DNA of 64,000 nt from Kordiimonadales bacterium (GCA_002401685.1 NVTU01000001.1:34672-98671); one strand, 5' to 3'. Shown: positions 42,983-52,619, numbered from the stretch's first letter. Notes: generated by a model from the sequence alone, not told the origin. Numbers and translations are program-made.

Positions 42983-43618
42983 CTATCGAGCCGCCGGTGA
43001 GCGAAAAGCTTTCAACTGCGCATCAACATATACGGTCATTGCTTGCAAAATCATCTCGTGCCATTTTTTGGTGTTGACGATGTTTGAGACAGCGTGGTGC
43101 TGTAAACTGATGAAGCCATGAATTAGAGCCCATATACCTAAGGCAAATCTTCGGCGTTCAGCCAAGTTAGCAACCTCCGGCATGGCTCTTGAGGAATGTT
43201 CTACGAGCAGATCAAAAGAATCTCGCCCGGCCTGCTTGGCGTCATCGGAGGGCAAATAGTTGCTGGCGCCCTCGCCGAAAATAAGTTTGTAATGTGCCCG
43301 GTGCTCTACGGCCATTTTGATATAGCGCCGGGTCGCCGCAATAATTTCTGCCTTAGGATCAGCCTCGACTTGCTCGGCTTTTACCGCCTTTGATACATAA
43401 CCAAAGCCCTCTATATAAAGCGCATCCAGAATACCTTGCTTGCCGTTAAAGTGGCTGTATATACCAATTGTTGATAGCCCCGCGCGTTTTGCTATGGCCC
43501 TAACGCTGAGCGCCGACGCACCACCTTCGAGGAATAGCGCAGACGCCGCATCCAGTATTTTTATCTTTGTTTTGCTCACTTGCTCACCTGATGTATCGCT
43601 TTGCGGCACACCCTTCAT
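42983..43618 (-). CDS. TetR-family transcriptional regulator
   Basis: The 211-residue protein has the TetR DNA-binding domain (KILDAASALFLEGGASALSV, RAIAKRAGLSTIGIYSHFNG) and a helical ligand domain with WHG-like ALGIWALIHGFISLQ. It is divergent from the FAD oxidoreductase gene. Two near-identical palindromes centred on ATAACACTGTTAT lie in the 85-bp spacer, so it should repress both directions and respond to a substrate of the pathway. A GGGAAG site precedes the ATG. Confidence 0.9.
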   Translation of the reverse strand: MKGVPQSDTSGEQVSKTKIKILDAASALFLEGGASALSVRAIAKRAGLSTIGIYSHFNGKQGILDALYIEGFGYVSKAVKAEQVEADPKAEIIAATRRYIKMAVEHRAHYKLIFGEGASNYLPSDDAKQAGRDSFDLLVEHSSRAMPEVANLAERRRFALGIWALIHGFISLQHHAVSNIVNTKKWHEMILQAMTVYVDAQLKAFRSPAAR

Positions 43619-43640
43619 TTTTGCTTCCCACTTGACAAGT

Positions 43641-43655
43641 TATAACACTGTTATA
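43641..43655. promoter_or_regulatory. TetR operator candidate, site 1
   Basis: TATAACACTGTTATA is a perfect 15-bp palindrome, 22 bp upstream of the tetR gene. Its centre is exactly 30 bp from that of site 2, so both would face the same side of the helix. Confidence 0.75.
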
Positions 43656-43671
43656 TATAAAATAGCACAAC

Positions 43672-43684
43672 ATAACACTGTTAT
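43672..43684. promoter_or_regulatory. TetR operator candidate, site 2
   Basis: ATAACACTGTTAT repeats the core of site 1 and lies just before the ribosome-binding site of the FAD oxidoreductase gene. Confidence 0.75.
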
Positions 43685-43703
43685 ATTCATGAGGTGATGA
43701 AAA

Positions 43704-45104
43704 ATGTCTACTGATCTTGAAACGGATTATCTAATTGTTGGAACCGGCGCGGTAGGCATGGCGTTTGCCGATACACTGCTGACGGAAACCGACGCAAATA
43801 TCATTCTTGTCGACCAATATGCCAAACCGGGCGGGCACTGGAATGTCAGTTATCCCTTTGTCACCCTGCATCAGCCGTCCGCTTTCTACGGCGTAAGCTC
43901 GCGCGAACTTAGTAAAGGCCGCAAGGATCAAGTTGGTTTGAATAAGGGATTGGGTGATCTCGCCTCAGGCGCGGAGGTCAGTGCTTATTTCGATGATGTG
44001 ATGCGGCACCAATTTTTACCGTCTGGTCGGGTCAAATATTTCCCCATGAGTGACTATAAAGGCGACGGCAGGTTTGTATCGATGCTGACGGGCGAAAGCC
44101 AAACGGTTAAATATAAGAAGATCGTGGACGCGACTTATCTGAAAACGTCAGTACCTTCCACGCATACACCCAATTTTACAGTAGCGCCTGAGGCTAGGTT
44201 TATACCGCTCAACGACCTTACGCGCGTCAAGGATGCGCCAGCTGGGTATAATGTCATAGGTGGCGGAAAAACCGGGATTGATGCTTGCCTGTGGCTGCTT
44301 GAAAACGGCGTAGACCCTGATAAAATCAGCTGGATTATGCCGCGCGATGCCTGGCTTCTAGACCGTAAAAACACCCAGCCAACAGTCGAGTTTTTTGATA
44401 GCGCCATGGGCGCACAGGCCGGGCAATTCGAGGCAATTGCGAATGCCAGTTCGGTGACCGACATGTTCGACCGCCTGGAAGCCAACGGCTATTTCCTGCG
44501 GCTCGACAAAAATGTGCGCCCATCGATGTTCCACGGCGCAACCGTCAGCAAGCTTGAACTTGCCGAATTGCAGCGGATCAAAAATGTCGTGCGTCTTGGG
44601 CGCGTACAATCGGTTGGTGCTAACGAAATTGTCTTAGACCACGGCACCGTCCCGACCAGCCCTGAGCATCTGCATATCGATTGCTCAGCAAGCGCCATTA
44701 CCAATGTTGTGATGAAACCAATCTTCGACGGCAACCTAATCACACCGCAAACGGTGCGCTCCTATCAGCCGGTGTTCAGTGGCTCTTTTGTCGCTCATGT
44801 TGAAGCAACTTACGGCGACGAGGCCGAGAAAAACGGCCTGTGCACTGTGGTGCCGCTGCCCAATCACGATGCAGACTATCTGCGGCTAACCGCCGCCTTT
44901 ATGACCAACCAATACATCTGGTCACAAGACGCCGACCTGAAAGCCTGGTTGTTGGAAAATCGCCTTGATGGCTTCAGCAAGTTGGTCGCCAGCATCGATC
45001 CGAACGATGCCGAGAAAATGGCAATAATGCAAAAGCTTGGGGCGAATGCTATGCCGGCAATGGGTAAATTACAGCAATTTATTGCTGCTTTGGATCAAGG
45101 ATAA
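43704..45104 (+). CDS. FAD/NAD(P)-binding oxidoreductase
   Basis: The 466-residue flavoprotein begins with a dinucleotide-binding fold (DYLIVGTGAVGMAFAD, GxGxxG) and a glycine-rich GGHWNVSYPFVTLH segment. A second nucleotide fold (YNVIGGGKTGIDACLWL) follows near residue 180. This is the two-Rossmann layout of flavin monooxygenases, but the Baeyer-Villiger fingerprint is not evident. A GAGGTG ribosome-binding site lies 8 bp before ATG 43704. It is coupled to the DUF2855 gene and controlled by the divergent TetR. It probably oxidises a xenobiotic or lipid ketone; substrate unknown. Confidence 0.85.
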   Translation: MSTDLETDYLIVGTGAVGMAFADTLLTETDANIILVDQYAKPGGHWNVSYPFVTLHQPSAFYGVSSRELSKGRKDQVGLNKGLGDLASGAEVSAYFDDVMRHQFLPSGRVKYFPMSDYKGDGRFVSMLTGESQTVKYKKIVDATYLKTSVPSTHTPNFTVAPEARFIPLNDLTRVKDAPAGYNVIGGGKTGIDACLWLLENGVDPDKISWIMPRDAWLLDRKNTQPTVEFFDSAMGAQAGQFEAIANASSVTDMFDRLEANGYFLRLDKNVRPSMFHGATVSKLELAELQRIKNVVRLGRVQSVGANEIVLDHGTVPTSPEHLHIDCSASAITNVVMKPIFDGNLITPQTVRSYQPVFSGSFVAHVEATYGDEAEKNGLCTVVPLPNHDADYLRLTAAFMTNQYIWSQDADLKAWLLENRLDGFSKLVASIDPNDAEKMAIMQKLGANAMPAMGKLQQFIAALDQG

Positions 45105-45108
45105 AATC

Positions 45109-46224
45109 ATGAGCGAATTTCAAATCCGCAGAGATGACCTGACGCAAACGCGCATCGTTGCCGCAGGCAACACAGTGGAAGATTTCCAACTTGATTCTGG
45201 GGATATTCTTGTCAAAATTGATCGCTTTGCCTTCACTGCCAACAACATCACCTACGGCGCTGTTGGCGACCAAATAGGCTATTGGCAGTTTTTCCCACCT
45301 TCTTCAGGTGACAACGGTGAAGATACAGACGGCTGGGGAATTCTACCAGTCTGGGGTTTCGCTGATGTTGTTGTTTCAAATACAGAAGGCCTGCCTGTCG
45401 GGGAACGTTTATACGGATACTTCCCGCCTGCTGATTTCCTTAAAATGACCCCTAAAGGAATTGGTCCCTCGCGTTTTACTGACGCCGCCGAGCACCGCTC
45501 AGCCTTGCCGCCAGGGTATAATATGTATCGTCGTGTCACAGCAGAACCTGGTTATGACCCATCGATGGATAACGAACGCGCGCTGCTGTACCCGCTTCAC
45601 ATCACGTCCTTCTGTTTGTGGGATGCGCTTAAGGACAAAAACTGGCACGGCGCCGAGCAAATCCTTATCCTCAGCGCATCAAGTAAAACCAGCATTGGTT
45701 TGGCCTACGCCCTTGCGGATGACAAAGCTGCACCGCAAACAACAGCCGTCACATCGTCGCGTAATATCGGTCTCGTGAAACGGCTCGGGCTTTACGGTCA
45801 CCAAGTCACCTATGACAACCTGACCGATATTGACGCAAATGTGCCTGCAGTGATTGTCGACATGTCAGGAAATCTCGGCCTACTGGCGAAATTGCATACG
45901 CACTTAGGCGGCAACATGAAGCACTGCATCAATGTCGGTATGACACACTGGGAAGAATTCCAAAGCAAAGAAGGTGCAGATGGGATCATCACAGAAAGAA
46001 GCGAGTTTTTCTTTGCACCGGGTCACATCCAAAAGCGCATGGCTGATTGGGGACCTGCCGAATTTAACGAGCGCACCGGGTCATTCATGCACGCGACAGC
46101 ACTGCGCAGCCGGGATTGGCTGACGTGTACGCCGATTGATGGGCTGCAAGGCCTTGCTGATATTTTCGCGGATGTGTCCGGCGGCCGTATTGCCCCCGAC
46201 CAAGGATTGATCATTTCTCTTTGA
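45109..46224 (+). CDS. DUF2855 family protein
   Basis: The 371-residue protein carries DUF2855 landmarks: FAFTANNITYGAVGDQIGYW at the N-terminus, FPPADFLKMTPKGI, and a Rossmann-like middle (ILILSASSKTSIGLAYAL). The fold resembles medium-chain quinone-type reductases, so it may be an NAD(P)-dependent enzyme. ATG 45109 starts 4 bp after the FAD enzyme stop with AAGGATAA upstream; the longer ORF from 45037 overlaps that gene and is rejected. DUF2855 paired with a flavin oxygenase under TetR control suggests successive steps of one pathway. Confidence 0.87.
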   Translation: MSEFQIRRDDLTQTRIVAAGNTVEDFQLDSGDILVKIDRFAFTANNITYGAVGDQIGYWQFFPPSSGDNGEDTDGWGILPVWGFADVVVSNTEGLPVGERLYGYFPPADFLKMTPKGIGPSRFTDAAEHRSALPPGYNMYRRVTAEPGYDPSMDNERALLYPLHITSFCLWDALKDKNWHGAEQILILSASSKTSIGLAYALADDKAAPQTTAVTSSRNIGLVKRLGLYGHQVTYDNLTDIDANVPAVIVDMSGNLGLLAKLHTHLGGNMKHCINVGMTHWEEFQSKEGADGIITERSEFFFAPGHIQKRMADWGPAEFNERTGSFMHATALRSRDWLTCTPIDGLQGLADIFADVSGGRIAPDQGLIISL

Positions 46225-46254
46225 CCTTCCTAACCATAGATCATTCGTCATTAC

Positions 46255-46298
46255 GTGTGACTACTTCGGTCTTATTTCTATCGCCCAAGTAGTCACAC
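46255..46298. promoter_or_regulatory. long inverted repeat upstream of tetR-efflux operon
   Basis: GTGTGACTACTT and AAGTAGTCACAC are perfect 12-bp inverted arms 20 bp apart. They lie 34-78 bp upstream of the tetR ATG, with a TTGACA-like element at the right edge. This may be a looped operator, two half-sites, or a terminator-like stem for the preceding operon. Confidence 0.55.
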
Positions 46299-46332
46299 TT
46301 GACAAAATGGATAAAGTTTGTAAATTCCGCCC

Positions 46333-46899
46333 ATGATTCACGAAGACTTTTTCGCGAATGCCATGGGCGTGTTTATCCGTTACGGCTTTCGCAAGACATC
46401 AATGGACGACATCGCAACCGCTGTTGGGCTGTCCCGTCAGGCAATTTACAATCGCTTTGGCAACAAAGATGCGCTCTTCACTGCCGTAGTTGATGCTGCC
46501 GTTCAAAAATATTACCGCAACGCCAGCGTGGCTCTGAAAGACAATAGCCGCCCCCTAAGGCAGCGGTTGCTAGAAGCCAGCATGTGTTCGGCAGGCGAAT
46601 ATATTGAAGCGCTCAGGTCTTCGCCGCACAGCTATGAAGTGATCGCCCTCACAAACGCGGAGGCAGGAGAGCTTGCCGATACGCTGAGGGAAGAATTTAA
46701 TCACTTCGCGGCCGAACTTTTATTGAACGAGAACGTCTTTATAGACACAGCTGCTGCCCGCGACGCTTTGTTCGTAATTGAAACTGCGTCAAATGGTCTT
46801 CTTCACAAAGCGAAGACCTTGCAGGAGTATCACGATGGAATGGAAACAGTCATTCGAACTGTCGTTCCGGGCACACCTAAAACACAATTGACAGAGTAA
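46333..46899 (+). CDS. TetR-family regulator of RND efflux operon
   Basis: The 188-residue protein has an N-terminal TetR domain (FIRYGFRKTSMDDIATAVGL, SRQAIYNRFGNKDALFTAV). The adaptor gene follows after 10 bp and the RND pump after that, so it is the local regulator in the same operon. A 12-bp-arm inverted repeat lies upstream. No classical SD is visible before ATG 46333. It probably autoregulates in response to a pump substrate. Confidence 0.9.
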   Translation: MIHEDFFANAMGVFIRYGFRKTSMDDIATAVGLSRQAIYNRFGNKDALFTAVVDAAVQKYYRNASVALKDNSRPLRQRLLEASMCSAGEYIEALRSSPHSYEVIALTNAEAGELADTLREEFNHFAAELLLNENVFIDTAAARDALFVIETASNGLLHKAKTLQEYHDGMETVIRTVVPGTPKTQLTE

Positions 46900-46909
46900 C
46901 GAGGACGGC

Positions 46910-48094
46910 ATGCGAAGCATCATGAAACTTGAAAAGAAAACCCTTCTGCCCCTAGTTGTGGGCGCCTCCGTGTTTACACTTGGCTTTTTTGCTATGTCCG
47001 CCGCAGGCGCAGGCACCAGCCCTACGGACGGCAGCGGGCAGCCCCGTGCAGCAGGCCCAATTGTTGAAACCGCCGCCGCAACACTGGCAGAGCGCAGCTA
47101 CCAAATTGAAGCGCCCGGCCGCCTTCAAGCTTGGGAAGAGTTGACCCTCGTTGCTGAAGTATCCGGCAAAATCATTTATGTGAACCCAAAGTTTACACTT
47201 GGTGGACGACTGCAGAAAGGGGATGTTCTCTTTAGAATAAACCCTGCGGACTATGTGGCCGAGAGAAGCCGCGCAGAGGCCGCGGTTGAAAGCGCAGAAG
47301 CAACATTGGTTCAAGCGAAGCACGCCAACCGACGCCAACAGGATCTGGTCAAGCAAGGCGTTGTTTCAGAAGCGGCAAAGGATACCGCTATTGCCAATTT
47401 AGCGATCGCTGAAGCTGGCGTATCCCAGGCGAAATCTCAATTGCAGCGCGCCACAGAGAATTTCGCCCGCACAACCATTGTCGCCCCCTTTCCTACGCTT
47501 GTGGCGCAGGAAACCGCATCGGTTGATACATATGTAGCGCCGGGCCAGGCGCTTGCCACCCTCCTTGATACCCGCGCTGGGACCTTGGTTGCGGGCCTGT
47601 CTCCCGAAAAGGCCGCCGCCGTGTCTCGCATGCTCAAAGCAGGATCCGGCCGACTGAAGGCTGTCGCAAAAACCAATAGCGGCTCAGTGGGCTCAGGCGT
47701 GCTCACTGGATACATCGAGCGATTTGCACCTAAAGTTGACGAAGCATCGCGCTCAGCCCTTGTGGTCGCTGTTTTCCCTGACGCTTTTGATCCTGCCAAC
47801 GATGGCCGTATCTTCGCGAATGATTTCATGACCCTAGAAATCACTGTGCAATCAACTGATACCGTTTGGCAGATACCATCAGGTACCGTGCGCAAGGGCC
47901 AGTTTATCTGGGTGGTGGATAACAACACCTTACAGCGCCGCGACGTGACTGTCGTAAGGAACCTGGGTGACACGGCACTTGTAACCTCCAGCATCCCGCT
48001 GGAAGGCGCGCAAATTCTGATGACACTGCTTTCTGAAGAAAGTGAGGGCCTCAAGGTGCGCACTCTTCCCTCTTCTATGCTCGCAGCACGGTAA
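46910..48094 (+). CDS. RND efflux periplasmic adaptor subunit
   Basis: The 394-residue membrane-fusion protein has an N-terminal anchor (PLVVGASVFTLGFFAMSAAG), a lipoyl/biotinyl barrel half (EAPGRLQAWEELTLVAEVSG), a coiled-coil hairpin (AEAAVESAEATLVQAKHANR), and a beta-barrel domain (ARTTIVAPFPTLVAQETASV). It would bridge the inner-membrane pump and an outer-membrane channel. GAGGA precedes ATG 46910. The next gene, the pump, begins 9 bp after its stop. No TolC-type gene is adjacent. Confidence 0.92.
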   Translation: MRSIMKLEKKTLLPLVVGASVFTLGFFAMSAAGAGTSPTDGSGQPRAAGPIVETAAATLAERSYQIEAPGRLQAWEELTLVAEVSGKIIYVNPKFTLGGRLQKGDVLFRINPADYVAERSRAEAAVESAEATLVQAKHANRRQQDLVKQGVVSEAAKDTAIANLAIAEAGVSQAKSQLQRATENFARTTIVAPFPTLVAQETASVDTYVAPGQALATLLDTRAGTLVAGLSPEKAAAVSRMLKAGSGRLKAVAKTNSGSVGSGVLTGYIERFAPKVDEASRSALVVAVFPDAFDPANDGRIFANDFMTLEITVQSTDTVWQIPSGTVRKGQFIWVVDNNTLQRRDVTVVRNLGDTALVTSSIPLEGAQILMTLLSEESEGLKVRTLPSSMLAAR

Positions 48095-48103
48095 GGGACC
48101 AGC

Positions 48104-51100
48104 ATGAAACGTTTAATAGAGATCTGCCTCGAAAACAGAGTGGCAGCCAACTTATTCGCGGCCGTACTGATCATCGCCGGATTACTATCTGTGCAAACAC
48201 TAAACATGCGCTTGTTCCCGGAGGTAATCCTAAACGCGATCTCAGTGACGGTCCCTTACCCTGGGGCAACACCTACCGAGGTGGAAACGTCGATCGTTAA
48301 ACCGATCGAGGAACGTCTCGAGGGGGTCGACGGTGTTCGTAAAATCACTGCGCTCGCAGCTACCGGTGTAGCCAGTATAATTGTCGAGCTGGAAGACGGT
48401 GAAAGCATTCCTGAAATGCTTGATGACATCCAAACCGAGATCAACCGCATCACGGTATTTCCCCAGCGCGCCGAACGGCCACAGGTCACACACGCCGACT
48501 CGCAAGAGCTCGCCGCTCGTATCATCTTGTACGGTGATCTGGACCAAAACATCCTAAAAAAATGGGCGGAACGGGTTAGGTCTGACCTGACCGACAAGCC
48601 GACAATTTCCCGCGCATCGATCAGCGGAGCCCCTGAGTATCTGATCGATATTTCCATATCAGAAGAAACTCAGCAATCTCTCGGCCTGTCATTGGTTGAA
48701 ATCGCAGGCAAGGTCGCTGAGCAAAGTCTGGCCCTTTCTGGCGGCCAGATCGAAAATAATCGCCAAAAAATACTAGTTCGGTCCACAGGAGAACGCCGCA
48801 CCGGAGAAGGTTTCAAAACCATCGTACTGGGTGCAGGCATAACCGGCACGCCAATCCTTTTGGGCGACATCGCGGACGTCAATGACGGGCTTGCAGAAAC
48901 GCCTGTGCGCGCCACCTATAAAGGCAAGCCGGCTACGTTCATTTCGGTCTACCGCACCGGTGACGAAAAACTTTTGGACCTTGCGGCTGAAGTACGCAGT
49001 TATTTTCATAACGAAATTACTGGGGTTCTGCCAGCTGGCATCCAAGCCGAGTTTTGGCGCGATGAATCTACAATGCTCGAACAGCGTATAAGCCTATTGT
49101 CGAAAAACGCATTTATCGGTCTTTTATTAGTTTTCCTCCTACTGATGGCCTTCCTTGATATCCGCATTGCTGGATGGGTAGCCTTCGGTGTAACCGTAGC
49201 TTTCGTCGGTGCTTTCACCTTGATGGGCATGTTCGGCATCACCATCAATCAGCTGACCCTGTTCGGTTTCATTCTCGCGATCGGGATTGTGGTGGACGAT
49301 GCCATCGTCGTGGGTGAGAACATCCACGGCACGTGGCGCAATCAAAAAGTCACGCCAAAGGTTGCTGCTCGCATCGGCGTGCTGCGTGTATCAACGCCAG
49401 TACTCTTTTCGGTCACAACCACGATCGTCGCCTTTGTGCCGCTTCTGTTTTTACCCGGTACGTTCGGGCAGTTCCTTGGGCCGATTGCGTCTGTTGTGAT
49501 TATCGTTTTAGTCCTGTCTTTGTTTGACAGTTTTTTCATCCTGCCGCGCCATTTGGCGCATCTGCGCACCGAAGGCCCGCGCTGGTTTTCACCGCGTAGA
49601 ATAGCTGACCCGTTCCGCAATTGGTTTGCCTCCCGCCTGCGCTGGTATACCGAAGGCCCTATGCGCAAAGCGATTACCTTCACTGCCAACAACCCTGTTG
49701 CCACGATATTGGTGGCGTTCGGCATTTTCCTAAGCTCGCTCTCGTTGATCACGGGCGGCTCTGTGAAATTCGTATTTTTCCCATCTGTTGAGGGAGATTA
49801 TATCACTGTCGAGCTTGAGTTATCGGAAGCGACCTCTCAGGAACAAACTGTACGCTACGCCGAGCATATCGCAGACGCTGCTGCCGAAGCAGCCAAGCAA
49901 TTCACGGGGACAGCGGAGCCACTGAAAGGCGTTTTCTGGACACTTGGGGTTAATCTGGCGCTCGACAATGCACGGGCAACCACCAGCGGCGGCGCAGCAG
50001 CTAACAAAGCTTTCGTTGTTGCCCGGTTGGAAGAGGCTTCTGTTCGCGGTTTTGCTGCAGGTGATTTTCAGAAAGCATGGCGCAAAGCCGTCGGGGAAAT
50101 TCCTGGCGCGCAGAAGCTCACTTATACCTCAGATATCATCTCCCCGGGGGCACCTGTACAATTGGAAGTCAGCACCCGCATTCCGTCTGAAGCAAAAGCG
50201 GCTGTGGGCACAATCGTCGACGAGTTGAAAGCATTGCCCGGCGTTTATGACATCCGCGACGACCGCTTCCGTACCACGGACGAAGTTCGTATCACCTTGA
50301 AGCCTTTGGCCCGCTCTTATGGCCTCACGCAACAAGACCTTGCCCAGCAAATTCGGGCAGCATTCTTCGGGGCAGAAGCCGTTCGGGTCCAGCGTGACCG
50401 CGAGGAAATTCAAGTACGCGTACGGCTGCCGAAGGAGCAACGCTCCAGCTTGGACGCCATGCGTAACCTCCGCATCAAAGTGGCGGGCAGCTTTATTCCG
50501 ATCAGCAGCCTTGCAGACATTTCGGTTGAACCTGCACCTGCAACCATTACCCGCATTGGGGGCCGCCGGATCTACAAGATATCGGCCTATGTTGATACCA
50601 CCGTCATCACAGCAGGTGAAGCTACGGATTTTATCGTACAGGATATTGCAGCGCGCGAGGCCGACCGGTTTGACGGGCTGCACATAACGCTGTCCGGCAA
50701 CCAAGAAGAGCAAGCGAAAACAGCGCCTGCTATTGCCCGTAACTTTATGCTGGCCATGATGGTGATCTACACACTTCTGTCGCTGAGCTTTAAATCTTAT
50801 AGCCAGCCGATCATAGTGATGTTGGCAATACCCTTTGGCTTTATGGGCGCGCTGGCAGGCCATGCACTGATGGGTTTGAATATGACACTTCTGAGCATGT
50901 TCGGGGTGATTGGCTTATCTGGCGTGATCATCAATAACAGCCTGATGGTCATCACCTTTGTGAACGATAGGTTGGCCGAAGGCGAAGAGCCCGTGAAAGC
51001 TGTGATCGAAAGCACGTTGGAGCGATTTAGGGCCATCCTATTGACCACGCTGACCACATTCCTTGGCGTAACCCCAATCATTCTCGAGACCAGTGTACAG

Positions 51101-51256
51101 GCTCAGTTCCTGGTACCAACAGCTGTTTCGTTGGGTTTCGGGATTATCATTGGTACAGGCATACTGATTTTCACGCTGCCCGCGCTCGCGGTTCTTCACC
51201 TGCGCATTTTTGGACATCATGCAACAAAGCAAGAAGCACCCATCGCCGCAGAGTGA
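48104..51256 (+). CDS. RND efflux inner-membrane permease (AcrB/HAE family)
   Basis: The 1050-residue pump has 12 helices and two large periplasmic loops. FPEVILNAISVTVPYPGATP marks the porter start, FGFILAIGIVVDDAIVVGEN carries the transmembrane Asp pair, and GVIGLSGVIINNSLMVITFV is the second repeat. It is closest in pattern to the MdtC/AcrB-like clade with proton-driven drug export. It follows the adaptor in one operon under the TetR protein. Confidence 0.93.
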   Translation: MKRLIEICLENRVAANLFAAVLIIAGLLSVQTLNMRLFPEVILNAISVTVPYPGATPTEVETSIVKPIEERLEGVDGVRKITALAATGVASIIVELEDGESIPEMLDDIQTEINRITVFPQRAERPQVTHADSQELAARIILYGDLDQNILKKWAERVRSDLTDKPTISRASISGAPEYLIDISISEETQQSLGLSLVEIAGKVAEQSLALSGGQIENNRQKILVRSTGERRTGEGFKTIVLGAGITGTPILLGDIADVNDGLAETPVRATYKGKPATFISVYRTGDEKLLDLAAEVRSYFHNEITGVLPAGIQAEFWRDESTMLEQRISLLSKNAFIGLLLVFLLLMAFLDIRIAGWVAFGVTVAFVGAFTLMGMFGITINQLTLFGFILAIGIVVDDAIVVGENIHGTWRNQKVTPKVAARIGVLRVSTPVLFSVTTTIVAFVPLLFLPGTFGQFLGPIASVVIIVLVLSLFDSFFILPRHLAHLRTEGPRWFSPRRIADPFRNWFASRLRWYTEGPMRKAITFTANNPVATILVAFGIFLSSLSLITGGSVKFVFFPSVEGDYITVELELSEATSQEQTVRYAEHIADAAAEAAKQFTGTAEPLKGVFWTLGVNLALDNARATTSGGAAANKAFVVARLEEASVRGFAAGDFQKAWRKAVGEIPGAQKLTYTSDIISPGAPVQLEVSTRIPSEAKAAVGTIVDELKALPGVYDIRDDRFRTTDEVRITLKPLARSYGLTQQDLAQQIRAAFFGAEAVRVQRDREEIQVRVRLPKEQRSSLDAMRNLRIKVAGSFIPISSLADISVEPAPATITRIGGRRIYKISAYVDTTVITAGEATDFIVQDIAAREADRFDGLHITLSGNQEEQAKTAPAIARNFMLAMMVIYTLLSLSFKSYSQPIIVMLAIPFGFMGALAGHALMGLNMTLLSMFGVIGLSGVIINNSLMVITFVNDRLAEGEEPVKAVIESTLERFRAILLTTLTTFLGVTPIILETSVQAQFLVPTAVSLGFGIIIGTGILIFTLPALAVLHLRIFGHHATKQEAPIAAE

Positions 51257-51269
51257 CCAGAGAAAAAGA

Positions 51270-51314
51270 GTTCACAAACGCGGTAGTGGTTGGCGCGCCG
51301 CAGTGTTTGTGAAC
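51270..51314. repeat. inverted repeat after RND operon
   Basis: GTTCACAAAC and GTTTGTGAAC form 10-bp arms around a 25-nt GC-rich loop just after the RND stop. It could fold as the operon-ending stem, though no T-run follows. Confidence 0.5.
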
Positions 51315-51318
51315 AGAT

Positions 51319-51339
51319 AAAAAACGGCACTAATGCCGG
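51319..51339 (-). terminator. intrinsic terminator of the acyltransferase gene
   Basis: On the minus strand CCGGCA and TGCCG form a short stem followed by six T residues, about 75 bp after the stop codon. Confidence 0.6.
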
Positions 51340-51413
51340 CTTATAGGGGCTTTCACTACTGCTGGAGGTCGCAATTTCTCACGCAACTACAAAGGCTTTG
51401 GGGGTGAATTACT

Positions 51414-52619
51414 CTACAAGTAACTAAGCCACCAGTCTTTACGTCGAGTTTTGATGTTAGCTACCCATTTACATAGCGGGTAAAGCATCCCGATAACCAG
51501 TAACCAGACAAGATATACGCCTCCCAAGCCCAAGCCATAGCCCTGCGGATAAAAGAAGAAATCCTTGAAAAATTGACTGGCTTCATACCCCTGAGACATG
51601 CCCAGAAATATGCTAAGCACGTGGATAAGGTATAAATGTGCGACGTAAAAAGCAAAGGGGACGCGGCCAAACATTACAAGCATGTCTTTTAGCCATCCTG
51701 TCGCCCGGTCAGCGTAAGCACAAACTATGGCCATTGGACCAAGTGTTATCAGCAAAAACAAAAAGCTTGGTGGATATTTACTAACATTCATGAAATCAAA
51801 GAATGTCTCGGCCAGCCCTGATTTGTGGACTTCCCAAGGGTTCATATCCCCATATAAATGAGATGCTCGAATAAGGACGAAAGCAACGATCATCATTACT
51901 CCCGCCTTTAACAAAAAAGCATCCCGCGCTTGAGGTGGTTTCTGAAAAATAAAAGCTGTGCCAAAACCCAACAACATTACGCCAATCCAGGGCAAGAGCG
52001 GGTAAACGAATACTATCTGGAATGGTCCTTCGGTGAGCGATCCTTGTGTATGCAATCCAGTCCAGAAAGTCGCCGTACCACTAAACATATTATTTTCGGG
52101 GCCATAACCATCCAATAAATTGTGCCCCAAAAGGATTACAATGCCTAAAGACAAACAAATCTTTGGGCCCAGATATTGGCACCCAGCCAGCACAAGCATG
52201 CTCGCACCAATGGCCCATATAACCTGAAGAAAGACCGTTGTGTCACCGCCGGTTTCGACTGTGCCAAAAGGGGCAAATGTCCAAGCTGTTGAAATAATGA
52301 ATACCTCTACAAGGATCAGCCACACACCGCGTTTGAAGAGAAATGCTCCGAGCTCATTCTTTGATTTCCGCTCTGCCATCAATCCTGCCGAAGTACCAGC
52401 TAGAAATACAAATACCGGAGCGCAAAAATGCGTTATCCAGCGTGTAAAGTAGAGCGCCGGATCAATATCAGCACCCGCCATTGGGTCCTGAAGACCACCC
52501 GTCATGAAAAAATCACGCACATGGTCAATCGCCATAATGATAATCACGAGACCGCGTAGCATATCTATATTTGTAAGCCGATATGACCGGGCGTCTCCCG
52601 CCACAGATGCATATGTCAT
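51414..52619 (-). CDS. DUF1624/HGSNAT-type membrane acyltransferase
   Basis: The 401-residue membrane protein starts NIDMLRGLVIIIMAIDHVRD, the signature of DUF1624 and heparan-glucosaminide N-acetyltransferase catalytic domains, with the expected Asp-His near the first helix. About ten helices follow. CAPVFVFLAGTSAGLMAERK fits the same family. GGGGAGGAT immediately precedes ATG 52619. It may transfer acyl groups across the membrane to a sugar or polymer; no partner gene is adjacent. Confidence 0.85.
   Translation of the reverse strand: MTYASVAGDARSYRLTNIDMLRGLVIIIMAIDHVRDFFMTGGLQDPMAGADIDPALYFTRWITHFCAPVFVFLAGTSAGLMAERKSKNELGAFLFKRGVWLILVEVFIISTAWTFAPFGTVETGGDTTVFLQVIWAIGASMLVLAGCQYLGPKICLSLGIVILLGHNLLDGYGPENNMFSGTATFWTGLHTQGSLTEGPFQIVFVYPLLPWIGVMLLGFGTAFIFQKPPQARDAFLLKAGVMMIVAFVLIRASHLYGDMNPWEVHKSGLAETFFDFMNVSKYPPSFLFLLITLGPMAIVCAYADRATGWLKDMLVMFGRVPFAFYVAHLYLIHVLSIFLGMSQGYEASQFFKDFFFYPQGYGLGLGGVYLVWLLVIGMLYPLCKWVANIKTRRKDWWLSYL

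Noticed and set aside
50129-50863. 244-codon minus-strand ORF opposite the RND pump
   Set aside because: It is a shadow of the AcrB-type gene, with Cys/His-rich nonsense composition and no motif.
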